DNA from: Yoonia sp. SS1-5
GTDB taxonomy: Bacteria; Pseudomonadota; Alphaproteobacteria; Rhodobacterales; Rhodobacteraceae
Reading direction: 5' to 3'
NCBI RefSeq assembly: GCF_038443705.2
Contig: NZ_CP151767.2
Coordinates: 3,711,501 to 3,775,500, forward strand
Length of the DNA: 64,000 nucleotides
Shown: positions 27,200 to 36,890 of the stretch, piece after piece
How the letters are laid out: each line of letters begins with the position of its first letter
Position numbering within the stretch: the stretch's first letter is position 1
Notes under the pieces: model-generated
What the model was told of the DNA's origin: nothing
Seen by the model: the letters and a program-made list of their open reading frames with translations, nothing else
The model's database searches: none
Made by a program: the position numbers and the translations under genes

Positions 27200-30100
27200 T
27201 TAGCCGAGTTCCTGCAGCCGTGCGATGGCGGCTTTGATCTCGGCCTCTTCCCCTTCGCGCAGCCGCAGGTTTTCGCGGGCTTCGGCCACGACATCCTCGG
27301 GCGCAGAGGCTGCGAATTTGGGGTTGTTCAGACGTCCACGCAATCCGCCCAACTCCTTGGCCAGTTTCTGCATGGTTTTCTCGAGCCGCCCGATTTCGGC
27401 ATCCACGTCGATCAGCCCTTCGAGGGGAATACCAAAAGTGCCGCCGTCCATGGGGATGGTGACGCAGCCTTTGGGGAAGCTACCCACATGTTCTAGGCTT
27501 TCGATCCGGGCAAGCCGTTGGATCAGCACATGGTTGTTGTCCCAGGCGGATTGCCCCTTGGCATCCAACCCTGTGACCAGCAGCGGCACTTTGGCGCCTG
27601 CGGGTACATGCACCTGCGCGCGGGCAGAGCGGGTGTTTTCGATCAACCCGATCACCCAGTTCATTTCCCGGTCTGCATCCGCATCAACCAGATCAGCGGT
27701 GTAGCTGGGCCAGTCCGCATGGATCAGCATTTTGGCGCGTTGGTCTGCCATGCCCCACAGCTCTTCGGTGATGAAGGGCATGATTGGGTGCAGCAGGATC
27801 AGGCATTGGTCGAGAACCCAGCGCAGGGTTTGTTCCGTCTCGGCCTTGGCTCCGGCATCGTCGCCCTGCAGGATGGGTTTGGAAAATTCCAGATACCAGT
27901 CGCAAACCTTGCCCCAAGTGAACCCATAAAGCGCATCGGCTGCGTCGTTGAACCGGTAAGCGGCGAGGGCGGCGTCGACGGTTTCGCGCACTTTGCCGGT
28001 TTCACCGATGATCCATTTGTTGAGTGTTTGCGTGGCGGTGGTGCGCGCCGGGTCGCCAGGGTAGGGAATGGCGTAATGATCGGCGAAGCTGAAGGCGTTC
28101 CAAAGCTTGGTTCCAAAGTTGCGGTATCCTTTGATCCGATCCTCTGAGATTTTCAGAACACCGCCCAAGGCCGCCATTTGCGCATTGGAAAACCGCAGTG
28201 CGTCGGCCCCGTAGGCGTCGATCATGTCGAGCGGGTCGATGACGTTGCCGGTGGTTTTCGACATCTTCTTGCCCTGCGCGTCGCGGACCAGTTGGTGCAG
28301 ATAGACCGTGTGGAAGGGGATGTCGTCCATCACCGCCTCTGACATCATCATCATGCGGGCGACCCAGAAGAATAGGATGTCCTGCCCTGTGACAAGCACA
28401 TCACCGGGGAAGTATTTTTTCAGCTCGTCCGTTTGTTCGGGCCAGCCGAGCGTGCCGAACGGCCAGAGACCGGAAGAGAACCACGTGTCGAGGACGTCGG
28501 GGTCGCGCCACAGAGCAACCGGTAGCATGCAGCCATCTTCGTCACCAATGTCGTGGGCGTGGGATGCATCCTCTGCAATGCCAACCCATTTCACATCAGG
28601 GCCTAGAAGGTCGGTGTAATAGGCCATTGCCATATCTTGAACCTCAGCCACCGTTACCGCGCAGAAGTGTACTGGTTCTTTGTAGTTATATGCAAAACCC
28701 GCCACATCGTCGTCCGAGATATCTTCGATGCTTGGCCCATACCAAACCGGGATCTGGTGCCCCCACCAGAGTTGGCGCGAGATGCACCAAGGCTCGATGT
28801 TTTCCAGCCAGTGGTAATACACCTTTTCGCCTGACTCGGGCATGATCTTGGTCCGGCCTTCCTTGACCGCGTCCAGCGCGGGGCCGACGACCTTTTCGGC
28901 GTCGACGAACCATTGGTCGGTCAGCATTGGCTCGATCACAACCTTGGACCGGTCGCCGAAAGGCTGCATGATCTTTTTGTTTTCGACGTAAGGAATAGTT
29001 TCCGGCACATCGTTCTGGTCGCCGTCGCGCTCTTCGGCGGCCTCAAAGGCGGGGTTTGCGATCATGACCGCGTTGCCCTCTGCCGTGATGTCGGCGACGA
29101 CGCGTTTGCGGGCCTCGAACCGGTCGAGCCCGCGATACTCTTCCGGCACCATGTTCATGGCGGCGATCTTGTTTTCGTCAAAATCTTCTTCACCATTGGC
29201 AATCCGCTGGGCGGTGGCGGCTTCTTCGGCATAGGGTTTGCCGTCGGCCCGCATATGCCCTTTGGTATCCATCAGCGAATACATCGGGATGTTGCCGCGT
29301 TTGGCGACCTCATAGTCGTTGAAATCATGTGCGCCGGTGATTTTCACCGCACCGGACCCGAAATTCATATCGGGGTAGGGGTCGGTGATGATCGGGATCA
29401 GGCGGCGCTGTTCTTTGGGACCAACTGGGATTTCACACAGCTTGCCGACGATGGGCGCATAACGCGGATCATCTTTGTGCACGGCCACGGCCCCATCGCC
29501 CAGCATGGTTTCGGGGCGGGTTGTCGCGATTGAGATATAATCGCGGGTCTCGCGCAGGGTGACGTTGCCGTCTTCGTCTTTCTCGACATATTCGTAGGTT
29601 TCCCCACCGGCGAGCGGGTATTTGAAGTGCCACATGTGGCCGTCAACTTCGATATTCTCGACTTCAAGGTCGGAGATCGCCGTTTCGAAATGCGGGTCCC
29701 AGTTCACGAGGCGCTTGCCGCGATAGATTAGCCCATTGTTATACATATCCACGAAGACCTTGAGCACGGCGTCGTGGAAGTTGCCGGGCTTTTCGCCCTC
29801 GGGCGCGCTTTCGGCGCCTGACATGGTAAAGGCGGACCGTTCCCAATCCAGCGAATTGCCCAAACGGCGGCCCTGTTGTTCGATCATGCCGCCATTGTCG
29901 GCCTTCCATTCCCAAACTTTTTCGAGGAATTTCTCGCGCCCCATTTCAGTGCGTTTGGGTTGCTGGGTTTCGGCCAGATGCTTTTCGACCATCAGCTGCA
30001 CGGCGATGCCCGCGTGGTCCAGCCCCGGCTGCCACAGCGTGTCGTAGCCCTGCATGCGCTTCCAGCGGATCAGGATATCCATCAGGGTCTGGGAAAAGGC

Positions 30101-30262
30101 GTGGCCCACATGCAGGTGACCGGTGACATTGGGGGGCGGCAGCATGATCGTAAAGGTTTCATCCCGCGATGCGTTTGCGCCAGCGCGGAAGGCGCCAGCC
30201 TCTTCCCACATCTTGTAGATCCGGGCCTCTGCCTCGGCCGCGTTGAATTTTTCCATCGCCAT
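27200..30262 (-). CDS. valS: Valyl-tRNA synthetase
   Basis: A 1020-residue class I aminoacyl-tRNA synthetase. The HIGH-type motif ([15 protein letters not shown]) is near residue 42 and the KMSKS motif ([11 protein letters not shown]) near residue 590. An editing (CP1) domain and a C-terminal coiled coil ([20 protein letters not shown]) are present, the latter typical of ValS. The start at 30262 (MAMEKFN) was chosen for the AAGGACGG ribosome-binding site; earlier ATGs lack one. It is divergent from the DUF3592 gene, with 68 bp between them. Confidence 0.97.
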   Translation of the reverse strand: MAMEKFNAAEAEARIYKMWEEAGAFRAGANASRDETFTIMLPPPNVTGHLHVGHAFSQTLMDILIRWKRMQGYDTLWQPGLDHAGIAVQLMVEKHLAETQQPKRTEMGREKFLEKVWEWKADNGGMIEQQGRRLGNSLDWERSAFTMSGAESAPEGEKPGNFHDAVLKVFVDMYNNGLIYRGKRLVNWDPHFETAISDLEVENIEVDGHMWHFKYPLAGGETYEYVEKDEDGNVTLRETRDYISIATTRPETMLGDGAVAVHKDDPRYAPIVGKLCEIPVGPKEQRRLIPIITDPYPDMNFGSGAVKITGAHDFNDYEVAKRGNIPMYSLMDTKGHMRADGKPYAEEAATAQRIANGEEDFDENKIAAMNMVPEEYRGLDRFEARKRVVADITAEGNAVMIANPAFEAAEERDGDQNDVPETIPYVENKKIMQPFGDRSKVVIEPMLTDQWFVDAEKVVGPALDAVKEGRTKIMPESGEKVYYHWLENIEPWCISRQLWWGHQIPVWYGPSIEDISDDDVAGFAYNYKEPVHFCAVTVAEVQDMAMAYYTDLLGPDVKWVGIAEDASHAHDIGDEDGCMLPVALWRDPDVLDTWFSSGLWPFGTLGWPEQTDELKKYFPGDVLVTGQDILFFWVARMMMMSEAVMDDIPFHTVYLHQLVRDAQGKKMSKTTGNVIDPLDMIDAYGADALRFSNAQMAALGGVLKISEDRIKGYRNFGTKLWNAFSFADHYAIPYPGDPARTTATQTLNKWIIGETGKVRETVDAALAAYRFNDAADALYGFTWGKVCDWYLEFSKPILQGDDAGAKAETEQTLRWVLDQCLILLHPIMPFITEELWGMADQRAKMLIHADWPSYTADLVDADADREMNWVIGLIENTRSARAQVHVPAGAKVPLLVTGLDAKGQSAWDNNHVLIQRLARIESLEHVGSFPKGCVTIPMDGGTFGIPLEGLIDVDAEIGRLEKTMQKLAKELGGLRGRLNNPKFAASAPEDVVAEARENLRLREGEEAEIKAAIARLQELG

Positions 30263-30330
30263 GATCTTGCCGTCCTTATGTGCTTGCATGCCTCTTAACC
30301 AAAGCGGACAGGACACAAAAGAGGGCAAAG

Positions 30331-31080
30331 GTGTCAAAACTCAAGCTGACAGAACCACGCAGCTGGTTCAGCCTGTTTCTGGCCCATTATGGCTGGGCTG
30401 CGATGATTGCCGGGCTTGCCTTGCTGGGGCTGACGATTGCCAGCACCTATAATTACCGTGTCGGTGCGGAGTTTGCGCGCGCCGGCCAGTCGATCACAGC
30501 CGAGGTTGTCGATCGCGATATCGAGGTCGATGATGGCGACAAGAGCTATTACTTGACCTTTCGCTTTACCCCCAAGGGTCGGGTCTATGCGATCCGCAAA
30601 AAGGTGGGGGAGCGCTATTACAATCGGCATGAACTGGGCAGTTCGGCCGAGATTTATTATTTGCCCCGCAAGCCCGCCATCATTCAGACGTATCAGGGCG
30701 AGTATCGCAATGACGGTATTTTGCTGCAGGTCTTTGCCTTGATTGCCGGGGTTGCGGCGTGCGTCGGGCTTGTGTGGTCTGGGGGATATGCCAACAGCGC
30801 GGTCAAGGCCCGCCGCTACGGCGCACGGATCGCAGCGGAGGTTGTCAGCCAAGAGGTGGTTCGCGACCGGCATGGCGACGATTCCGGTGATCGGCGTCTG
30901 ATCTGGCGTGATGCCGATGGGCGCCGGGGCCGGTCGCTGCCTCATGGCAAGGCCTATCTGAAAAGCTGGCCCGCTGGTGCGACGATCCATGTCTATCGTG
31001 GCCCCAAGCGCAGTTGGTGGGAGGGCGATGTCGGCCCGCGCGCGCCGCATCCGCGCCCGGTTCCCCGGGTCGATCAATGA
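30331..31080 (+). CDS. DUF3592-domain membrane protein
   Basis: A 249-residue protein with two transmembrane helices ([21 protein letters not shown] near the N-terminus and [20 protein letters not shown] in the middle) bracketing a soluble beta-rich DUF3592 region ([20 protein letters not shown]). The GTG start at 30331 is chosen because an upstream extension runs into the valS leader. The C-terminal domain repeats the same type of segment ([18 protein letters not shown]), followed by a basic proline-rich tail. Function unknown. Confidence 0.75.
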   Translation: MSKLKLTEPRSWFSLFLAHYGWAAMIAGLALLGLTIASTYNYRVGAEFARAGQSITAEVVDRDIEVDDGDKSYYLTFRFTPKGRVYAIRKKVGERYYNRHELGSSAEIYYLPRKPAIIQTYQGEYRNDGILLQVFALIAGVAACVGLVWSGGYANSAVKARRYGARIAAEVVSQEVVRDRHGDDSGDRRLIWRDADGRRGRSLPHGKAYLKSWPAGATIHVYRGPKRSWWEGDVGPRAPHPRPVPRVDQ

Positions 31081-31161
31081 CCGTTGTCACGTATGCAAAT
31101 CGCTGGACAGTCTGCACAGAGTCTCTAGGTTCTAGCGCAAATAGCAGCGGAGCAGCATGAC

Positions 31162-33462
31162 ATGGAAAAGTTCGGGAAAAGCCAATCGGTCAAACGGGTC
31201 GAGGACACGCGGTTTCTGACGGGCCATGGCCGATATGTCGACGATCTGGTGCCGGACGGGGCGCTACACGCCTATTTCCTGCGATCCACCGTTGCACATG
31301 GCCGGATCACGGAACTGGATGTGGCAGATGCCCGCGAGGCGCCGGGCGTGCACATGGTTGCCACTGTGCATGATCTTGAAGAGGCGGGGGTCAAGACCAA
31401 GCTTGGCGGTGTGACCGTCAAGAACCGCGATGGCTCGCGCGGGGCTGCCCCGGTCCGCCCGATGCTGGCCAAGGATCGCGTTTGCCATGTGGGCGAGGCC
31501 ATCGTGATGATTGTCGCAGACAGTCTTGCCGCGGCCCGTGATGCGGCCGAGCTGATCATGCTGGATATTGATGATTTGCCCGTTCATGTCGATTTGGCCA
31601 TCGGTGGTGATCAAATCCATGAAGAGGCCCCCGAGAACCTCGCGTTTGATTGGGGCCTGGGTGATGAGGCCGCCACGGAGGCCGCCATCGGCGAAGCCGC
31701 GCATGTGGTCACGGTGGACGTCTTTGACAACCGGGTCATCGTCAATTCAATGGAACCGCGTGGCTGCTATGCCGCGCTGGAAGATGGCCGGCTGCATCTG
31801 GCTTTTGGTGGCCAGGGGGTCTGGGGGACCAAGGCCGATCTGGCCAATTACCTTGGCATGGACGCGGCGGATATTCGTGTCACAAACCCCGATGTGGGCG
31901 GTGGTTTTGGCATGAAGGCCATGCGTTACCCCGAGTATTACTGCGTCGCACATGCCTGTCGCACCCTTGGTCAGCCTGTGCGCTGGATGTCGGACCGGTC
32001 CGAGGCGATGTTGTCGGACAATGCTGGGCGCGATCTGACCACAAAGGCAACACTTGCCTTTGATGCTAACTATAAAATCACCGCCTATCATATTGATACG
32101 ATTGCAAATATGGGCGCCTATAATTCGCAATTTGCGCAGCCGATCCAGACAGATTTGTTCTCGAAAGTTCTGATGGGCACCTATGATGTGCAGACAGCCT
32201 ATATGCGCACGCGCGGGATCTTTACCAATACCACACCTGTTGATGCCTATCGTGGGGCGGGCAGACCAGAGGCGATATTCGTGTTGGAACGGGTCATGGA
32301 TGAGGCGGCACGGCAATTGGGGATCGACCCCTGGTCGCTGCGCGAGAAGAATTTCATCGCGCCCGCGAAGTTTCCCTATACCACCGTATCCGGCGTTACC
32401 TATGATGTCGGTGACTTCATGCAGGTTCTGAACGCTGCGGCGCGCGAGGCGGACAGGGATGGCTTTGCTGCCCGAAAGGCAGAGTCGGTGAACGCTGGCA
32501 AATTGCGCGGGCAGGGCCTGTGTTATTATATCGAAAGCATCCTTGGCGATCCGACCGAAACCACAAAGGTCGCGTTCACCGACGATGGCGCACTGATCTA
32601 TGTTGGCACGCAGTCGAACGGGCAGGGGCATGAAACAGTCTATGCGCAGTTTCTGTCTGACCATACCGGCATCCCGGCAGATCAGATCACGGTCATTCAG
32701 GGCGACTCGGACCAGATTGCGACAGGTGGCGGAACCGGCGGCTCACGCTCTGTCACTGTGCAGAACACAGCGACGCTGGCAACGGTAGAAACCATTGTCG
32801 AGACGTTCAGCGCATATCTGGCCGATAAAGAGGGTGTGGCGGCCGCAGCGGTCAGTTTCGATGATGAACGGTTCCGGATTGCCGGATCGAACCTGACACC
32901 CACAATGCTGGATGTTGCCGAGATGGCCCGCACGGATGGCCGCGACGATCTGTTGACCCAGTCCGCGCAAATCACACTAGAAAACCGCAGTTTCCCCAAT
33001 GGGGCCCATGTGGCCGAGGTCGAGATCGACCCGGATACCGGCGTGGTTACCGTGGCGCGCTATACGGTGGTGGACGATTTCGGCAATCTGATCAATCCGA
33101 TGCTTGCCGAAGGGCAGGTCCATGGTGGGGTCGCGCAGGGGATTGGTCAGGCGCTGACCGAACATGTTGTGTATGACGAAGATGGTCAGCTGCTCACGGC
33201 GAGTTTTATGGACTATGGAATGCCGCGGGCCGACAATATCCCCATGATCGCTTTCTCAACCGAATGCACACCGTCGTTGTATAACCCGATGGGGATGAAA
33301 GGATGTGGCGAGGCGGGCACCGTTGGCGCCCTCGCTGCCGTCACTAACGCGGTCATCGACGCGCTTTGGGATGTGGGTGTGCGTGAGGCGGAAATGCCGT
33401 TCACCCCGCACCGGATCTGGCAATTGATCGAAAAGGCAAAGGGTGACAGTGCAGCTGCGTGA
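31162..33462 (+). CDS. Molybdenum hydroxylase large subunit (xanthine dehydrogenase / CoxL form II type)
   Basis: A 766-residue molybdopterin-cytosine-dinucleotide-binding catalytic subunit. The active-site loop reads AYRGAGR at residues 362-368, the form II signature; true aerobic CO dehydrogenase (form I) has AYxCSFR. The catalytic Glu is Glu717 in GCGEAG. The N-terminus (VKRVEDTRFLTGHGRYVDDL) is standard. The medium (FAD) and small (2Fe-2S) subunits that normally adjoin it are absent, so this is an orphan subunit. It overlaps the next gene by 20 bp. The substrate is unknown. Confidence 0.9.
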   Translation: MEKFGKSQSVKRVEDTRFLTGHGRYVDDLVPDGALHAYFLRSTVAHGRITELDVADAREAPGVHMVATVHDLEEAGVKTKLGGVTVKNRDGSRGAAPVRPMLAKDRVCHVGEAIVMIVADSLAAARDAAELIMLDIDDLPVHVDLAIGGDQIHEEAPENLAFDWGLGDEAATEAAIGEAAHVVTVDVFDNRVIVNSMEPRGCYAALEDGRLHLAFGGQGVWGTKADLANYLGMDAADIRVTNPDVGGGFGMKAMRYPEYYCVAHACRTLGQPVRWMSDRSEAMLSDNAGRDLTTKATLAFDANYKITAYHIDTIANMGAYNSQFAQPIQTDLFSKVLMGTYDVQTAYMRTRGIFTNTTPVDAYRGAGRPEAIFVLERVMDEAARQLGIDPWSLREKNFIAPAKFPYTTVSGVTYDVGDFMQVLNAAAREADRDGFAARKAESVNAGKLRGQGLCYYIESILGDPTETTKVAFTDDGALIYVGTQSNGQGHETVYAQFLSDHTGIPADQITVIQGDSDQIATGGGTGGSRSVTVQNTATLATVETIVETFSAYLADKEGVAAAAVSFDDERFRIAGSNLTPTMLDVAEMARTDGRDDLLTQSAQITLENRSFPNGAHVAEVEIDPDTGVVTVARYTVVDDFGNLINPMLAEGQVHGGVAQGIGQALTEHVVYDEDGQLLTASFMDYGMPRADNIPMIAFSTECTPSLYNPMGMKGCGEAGTVGALAAVTNAVIDALWDVGVREAEMPFTPHRIWQLIEKAKGDSAAA

Positions 33463-34525
33463 TTGGTTCTTTGGTCTTTTTGGGCGACAGGCGCGAACCG
33501 AGGAAGGTGGATCGCGCAAACGGGGCCCGGCCACACATGTCGTCATTCTTGACGGAACGATGTCCTCGCTGGATGACGGGCATGAAACCAATGCAGGGCT
33601 GACCTTCAAGCTGTTGAACGAAGCCAGCCGTCGCGCAAACCTGACCGTCTATTACGAGGCTGGTATTCAATGGCGCGACTGGTCGGGCACATGGGGCGTG
33701 ATGACCGGCAAGGGGATCAACCGGCAGATCAAGCGCGCCTACGGGGTGTTGGCGTCACGCTACAGGCCAGGTGACCAGATCATTCTGGTGGGGTATTCCC
33801 GCGGCGCCTATGCCGTGCGGTCGCTTGCCGGCGTCATTGATATGGTGGGGCTTGTGAAGGCCGAATGCGCAACGGTCCGTGCCGTGCGCCAGGCCTATCG
33901 CCACTACCGGACAGGCGCGCGCAGCCCGGTCGCGCAGGCATTCCGGGACGTACATTGCCACCCGGATGTCGAGATTGAGGCCGTCGCCGTCTGGGACACG
34001 GTCAAGGCGCTTGGCCTGCGGCTGCCCATTGTCTGGCGCTGGGCGCAGTCACAGCATGATTTTCACAATCATGCGCTGGGCGATCATGTCCGCAACGGAT
34101 TTCACGCACTTGCCATCAACGAAAAACGCGAAGCCTATGCGCCCGTCCTGTGGGCGCGCCCACAGGGGTGGAATGGGAATATGGAACAGGTCTGGTTTCG
34201 CGGAAACCACGGCGATGTCGGTGGGCAGGTTGGCAGATATCCCGCCGCACGCCCTTTGGCGAATATCCCGCTTGTCTGGATGCTGGAAAAACTTGAGATG
34301 TGCGGCGTGTCCCTGCCTGAGGGCTGGCAAAGCCGCTTTCCGGAGAACGCGCAAGCGCCATCCATTGGCAATTGGCGCGGCTGGTCCAAGATTTTCCTGT
34401 CGCGCCGGCGGCGGATGATCGGGCAATGCCAGTCAGAACGGCTTCATGACACTGTGCGCGAAAAACCCCGAAACCGTACTGAGGTATTAGCGCTGGGTCG
34501 GTTTCATAATCAGGCAAGTGGTTGA
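33443..34525 (+). CDS. DUF2235 alpha/beta-hydrolase-like protein
   Basis: A 360-residue protein with the DUF2235 (T6SS phospholipase effector Tle1-like) fold: THVVILDGTMSSLDDGHETN near residue 31, the nucleophile elbow GYSRGAYAVRSLAG (Ser near residue 120), and a conserved EAVAVWDTVKALGLRLP block. The GTG start at 33443 lies within the end of the molybdenum hydroxylase gene. No signal peptide and no type VI secretion gene are nearby, so an effector role is not supported here. Stand-alone DUF2235 proteins are common in Rhodobacterales and mostly uncharacterised. Confidence 0.8.
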   Translation: MTVQLRDWFFGLFGRQARTEEGGSRKRGPATHVVILDGTMSSLDDGHETNAGLTFKLLNEASRRANLTVYYEAGIQWRDWSGTWGVMTGKGINRQIKRAYGVLASRYRPGDQIILVGYSRGAYAVRSLAGVIDMVGLVKAECATVRAVRQAYRHYRTGARSPVAQAFRDVHCHPDVEIEAVAVWDTVKALGLRLPIVWRWAQSQHDFHNHALGDHVRNGFHALAINEKREAYAPVLWARPQGWNGNMEQVWFRGNHGDVGGQVGRYPAARPLANIPLVWMLEKLEMCGVSLPEGWQSRFPENAQAPSIGNWRGWSKIFLSRRRRMIGQCQSERLHDTVREKPRNRTEVLALGRFHNQASG

Positions 34526-34972
34526 GCCGGTTGCATAAAGCTTGCCGTCTGCTGCCCCTCTGATTTCACCATGCGCGACGGCGGTACTGCGCCCGCCATG
34601 ATCCAGCATACCGGTCGCGACGATTTCACGATCAAGGGGAATGGCCCCGGTCAGGTTCACCTTGTATTCAAGCGTGGTGTAAACGGATCCCTGCGGCACG
34701 ATTGTCATCACCGCGCAGGCCATGCAGCTGTCCAGCAATGTGCCATACCAGCCGCCGTGCACCCCACCCATCGGGTTGGTGTGATCAAAACCGGGGGTGC
34801 CACGAAAACTGACCTGCCCTTCGGATACGCTGTCCAGCGTGTAGTTCAGCAAGGCCGAAATCGGCGGACGGGCGATTTCGCCGCGTTGCATGGCTTGCAT
34901 GAACGCAAGGCCAGACATCGACAATATCGTGTCGCGATCCGGCAATTGGTCTGGTTGTGTGGCAGTGAACAT
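34487..34972 (-). CDS. PaaI-type hotdog thioesterase
   Basis: A 161-residue acyl-CoA thioesterase of the PaaI/4HBT group. The active-site block is visible as NPMGGVHGGWYGTLLDSCMACAV: the HGG turn followed by the helix with the acidic residue. It is convergent with the DUF2235 gene and overlaps it by 39 bp at the 3' ends. The substrate is not predictable. The start is at ATG 34972; metF lies just upstream on the same strand. Confidence 0.88.
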   Translation of the reverse strand: MFTATQPDQLPDRDTILSMSGLAFMQAMQRGEIARPPISALLNYTLDSVSEGQVSFRGTPGFDHTNPMGGVHGGWYGTLLDSCMACAVMTIVPQGSVYTTLEYKVNLTGAIPLDREIVATGMLDHGGRSTAVAHGEIRGAADGKLYATGSTTCLIMKPTQR

Positions 34973-35008
34973 GGGGCCTCGGTCATAGATCTGGCCAAGG
35001 CTGGCCCG

Positions 35009-35875
35009 TCAGGCCACGTTTTGCAACCGTGCTTTCGGCGTGACGCCAAGTGCGTGGCACACATCCCGTGTCAATTCGGGGCGGTTCAGCGTGTAAAAGT
35101 GCAGATGCTCAACGCCGCCTTCGACAAGCTCGTCACACAGTTCCGTCGCCAGCGCAGTTGCCAGAAGATCGGTGGTGCCATCGCGGGTTGCATTGGCAAA
35201 GGCATCGCGGATGACCGCCGGGATATGCGCGCCACATTGGGCCGCGAAACGCTGCGTGCCTGTCCAGTTCTCGACCGGCAGAATACCCGGGATGATCGGG
35301 GCATCAATGCCTGCCTTGACGCATGCATCCCGGAACCGAAAGAAGGTGTCAGCCTCAAAGAAGAATTGCGTAATGGCCGCCGTTGCACCGGCGTCAATTT
35401 TACGTTTCAGAAAGGCGATGTCTGCTGCCTTATCGGCAGCCTCGGGGTGTTTTTCGGGATAGGCACCAACCTTGATGTTGAAGTCGCCAGTATCGGCCAA
35501 GGCGCTGATCAGCGCGACAGAACTGTCGAACCCGTCCGGGTGTGGGCGAAAGCCGTCGCTGCCTTTTGGCGCATCGCCGCGCAGGGCCACAATGTCGCGT
35601 ACGCCAGCCTTTGCGTAATCCGCGGCGATGCCCATGGTTTCGGTCTGTGTGCTGTCGACGCATGTCAGATGCGCGGCGACTGTCAATCCGCTGGTGCGGT
35701 GAATGGTTGTCACGGCGTCGTGGGTCAGTTTACGGGTCGTGCCACCCGCCCCGTAGGTCACGGACACAAATTCCGGGCCAAGTGGGGCCAGCGTGTTCAC
35801 GCAATCCCACAGTCGAAAGGATGCCGCCAGTGATTGCGGCGGAAAGAATTCAAACGAAACGGATGGTGTAGACAT
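35009..35875 (-). CDS. metF: Methylenetetrahydrofolate reductase
   Basis: A 288-residue flavoprotein that makes 5-methyl-THF for methionine synthesis. Family blocks: SFEFFPPQSLAAS near the N-terminus, VSVTYGAGGTTRKLTHD, AHLTCVDSTQTE, DIVALRGDAPKG and KRKIDAGATAAITQFFFE. The ATG at 35875 has GAGAGAGG upstream; a longer reading into the intergenic region is not needed. It is divergent from the LysR gene, with a 13-bp MetR-type box between them (35923-35935), so MetR/homocysteine control is likely. Confidence 0.95.
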   Translation of the reverse strand: MSTPSVSFEFFPPQSLAASFRLWDCVNTLAPLGPEFVSVTYGAGGTTRKLTHDAVTTIHRTSGLTVAAHLTCVDSTQTETMGIAADYAKAGVRDIVALRGDAPKGSDGFRPHPDGFDSSVALISALADTGDFNIKVGAYPEKHPEAADKAADIAFLKRKIDAGATAAITQFFFEADTFFRFRDACVKAGIDAPIIPGILPVENWTGTQRFAAQCGAHIPAVIRDAFANATRDGTTDLLATALATELCDELVEGGVEHLHFYTLNRPELTRDVCHALGVTPKARLQNVA

Positions 35876-35922
35876 CGGACGGACCTCTCTCTTGCAACGT
35901 CCTGATCTCATATCTATTAAGT

Positions 35923-35935
35923 TGAAACAAATTCA
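35923..35935. promoter_or_regulatory. MetR-binding box
   Basis: TGAAACAAATTCA fits the classical MetR consensus TGAA-N5-TTCA exactly. It sits 47 bp upstream of metF and 34 bp upstream of the LysR gene start, between the divergent pair, as expected for autoregulation plus activation of metF. Confidence 0.8.
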
Positions 35936-35969
35936 TAAATCTCACTACGATCATGAGGGCGGCTCAAAG

Positions 35970-36890
35970 GTGCATATTGAATTCAGACATCTGCGTACGA
36001 TCCAGGCGATCCATGAGACCGGTGGTCTGGCCCGTGCGGCGGATCGGCTGAACATCACGCAGAGCGCCTTGTCCCATCAGATCAAGGGGATCGAAGATCA
36101 GGCAGGGGTGGAGCTGTTTGTGCGCCGCTCTAAGCCGCTGAAATTGTCGGCGGCGGGCATGAAGATGCTGGCTGCGGCCGAGGAAATATTGCCGCGCGTG
36201 GCCGCGTTGGAGACCGAGTTCACCGGCCTGATCGCAGGCAGTGCGGGCCGGTTGCATATCGCGATTGAATGCCATGCGTGCTTTGAGTGGCTGTTTCCTG
36301 TGTTGGAACAGTTCCGCAAGGCCTGGCCCGAGGTCGATGTCGATATCCGTCCCGGACTGGCCTTTGATGCTTTGCCGGCCTTACGCAAAGAGACTGTCGA
36401 TCTGGTTGTTTCCTCGGATCCCGAGGATCTGCCGGAGACTGATTTTACGCCGCTCTTTGACTATGAGCCGGTTTTTGTCGCCGCTGCAGCGCATCCGCTG
36501 GCCAACAAGCCGTTCATTGAGGCGCCGGATTTTCGCGGTGAGACGCTGATCACCTATCCGGTGGATCGGACCCGTCTGGATGTCTTTACCGAGTTGCTGA
36601 CCCCGGCCAAGGTTGAACCGGCTGCAATTCGGCAGGTGGAATTGACGGCTGTCATTCTTTTGCTTGTGGCGTCCAATCGTGGTGTGGCGGTCTTGCCCGA
36701 TTGGGTTGTGCGGCAGGTGCGGTACAATTCCGACTACGTGACCCGGCCGTTGACAAAAACCGGCCTGACCCGCCGGTTGTATGCGGCGACCCGCGCCGAT
36801 GACACCAGCCGCCCGTTCATGGCCCATCTGATCCGGTTGGCGCGGCAGGAGGCGGTAAAGCTTCAGCGTGCCGAGAGACCCCCCGGCTGA
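35970..36890 (+). CDS. metR: LysR-family regulator, MetR-like
   Basis: A 306-residue LysR-type regulator. The N-terminal winged HTH reads IEFRHLRTIQAIHETGGLAR and LNITQSALSHQIKGIEDQAG; the C-terminal effector domain begins near residue 90 (GRLHIAIECHACFEWLFPVL), a stretch typical of MetR. The GTG start at 35970 gives the usual length; in-frame upstream codons would run into the metF leader. The divergent metF and the MetR box between them support the name. The 3' end overlaps the GGDEF-EAL gene by 74 bp on the other strand. Confidence 0.88.
   Translation: MHIEFRHLRTIQAIHETGGLARAADRLNITQSALSHQIKGIEDQAGVELFVRRSKPLKLSAAGMKMLAAAEEILPRVAALETEFTGLIAGSAGRLHIAIECHACFEWLFPVLEQFRKAWPEVDVDIRPGLAFDALPALRKETVDLVVSSDPEDLPETDFTPLFDYEPVFVAAAAHPLANKPFIEAPDFRGETLITYPVDRTRLDVFTELLTPAKVEPAAIRQVELTAVILLLVASNRGVAVLPDWVVRQVRYNSDYVTRPLTKTGLTRRLYAATRADDTSRPFMAHLIRLARQEAVKLQRAERPPG

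Noticed and set aside
28913..29533. Long frame opposite valS
   Set aside because: It is an antisense shadow in high-GC coding DNA; valS motifs are unambiguous.
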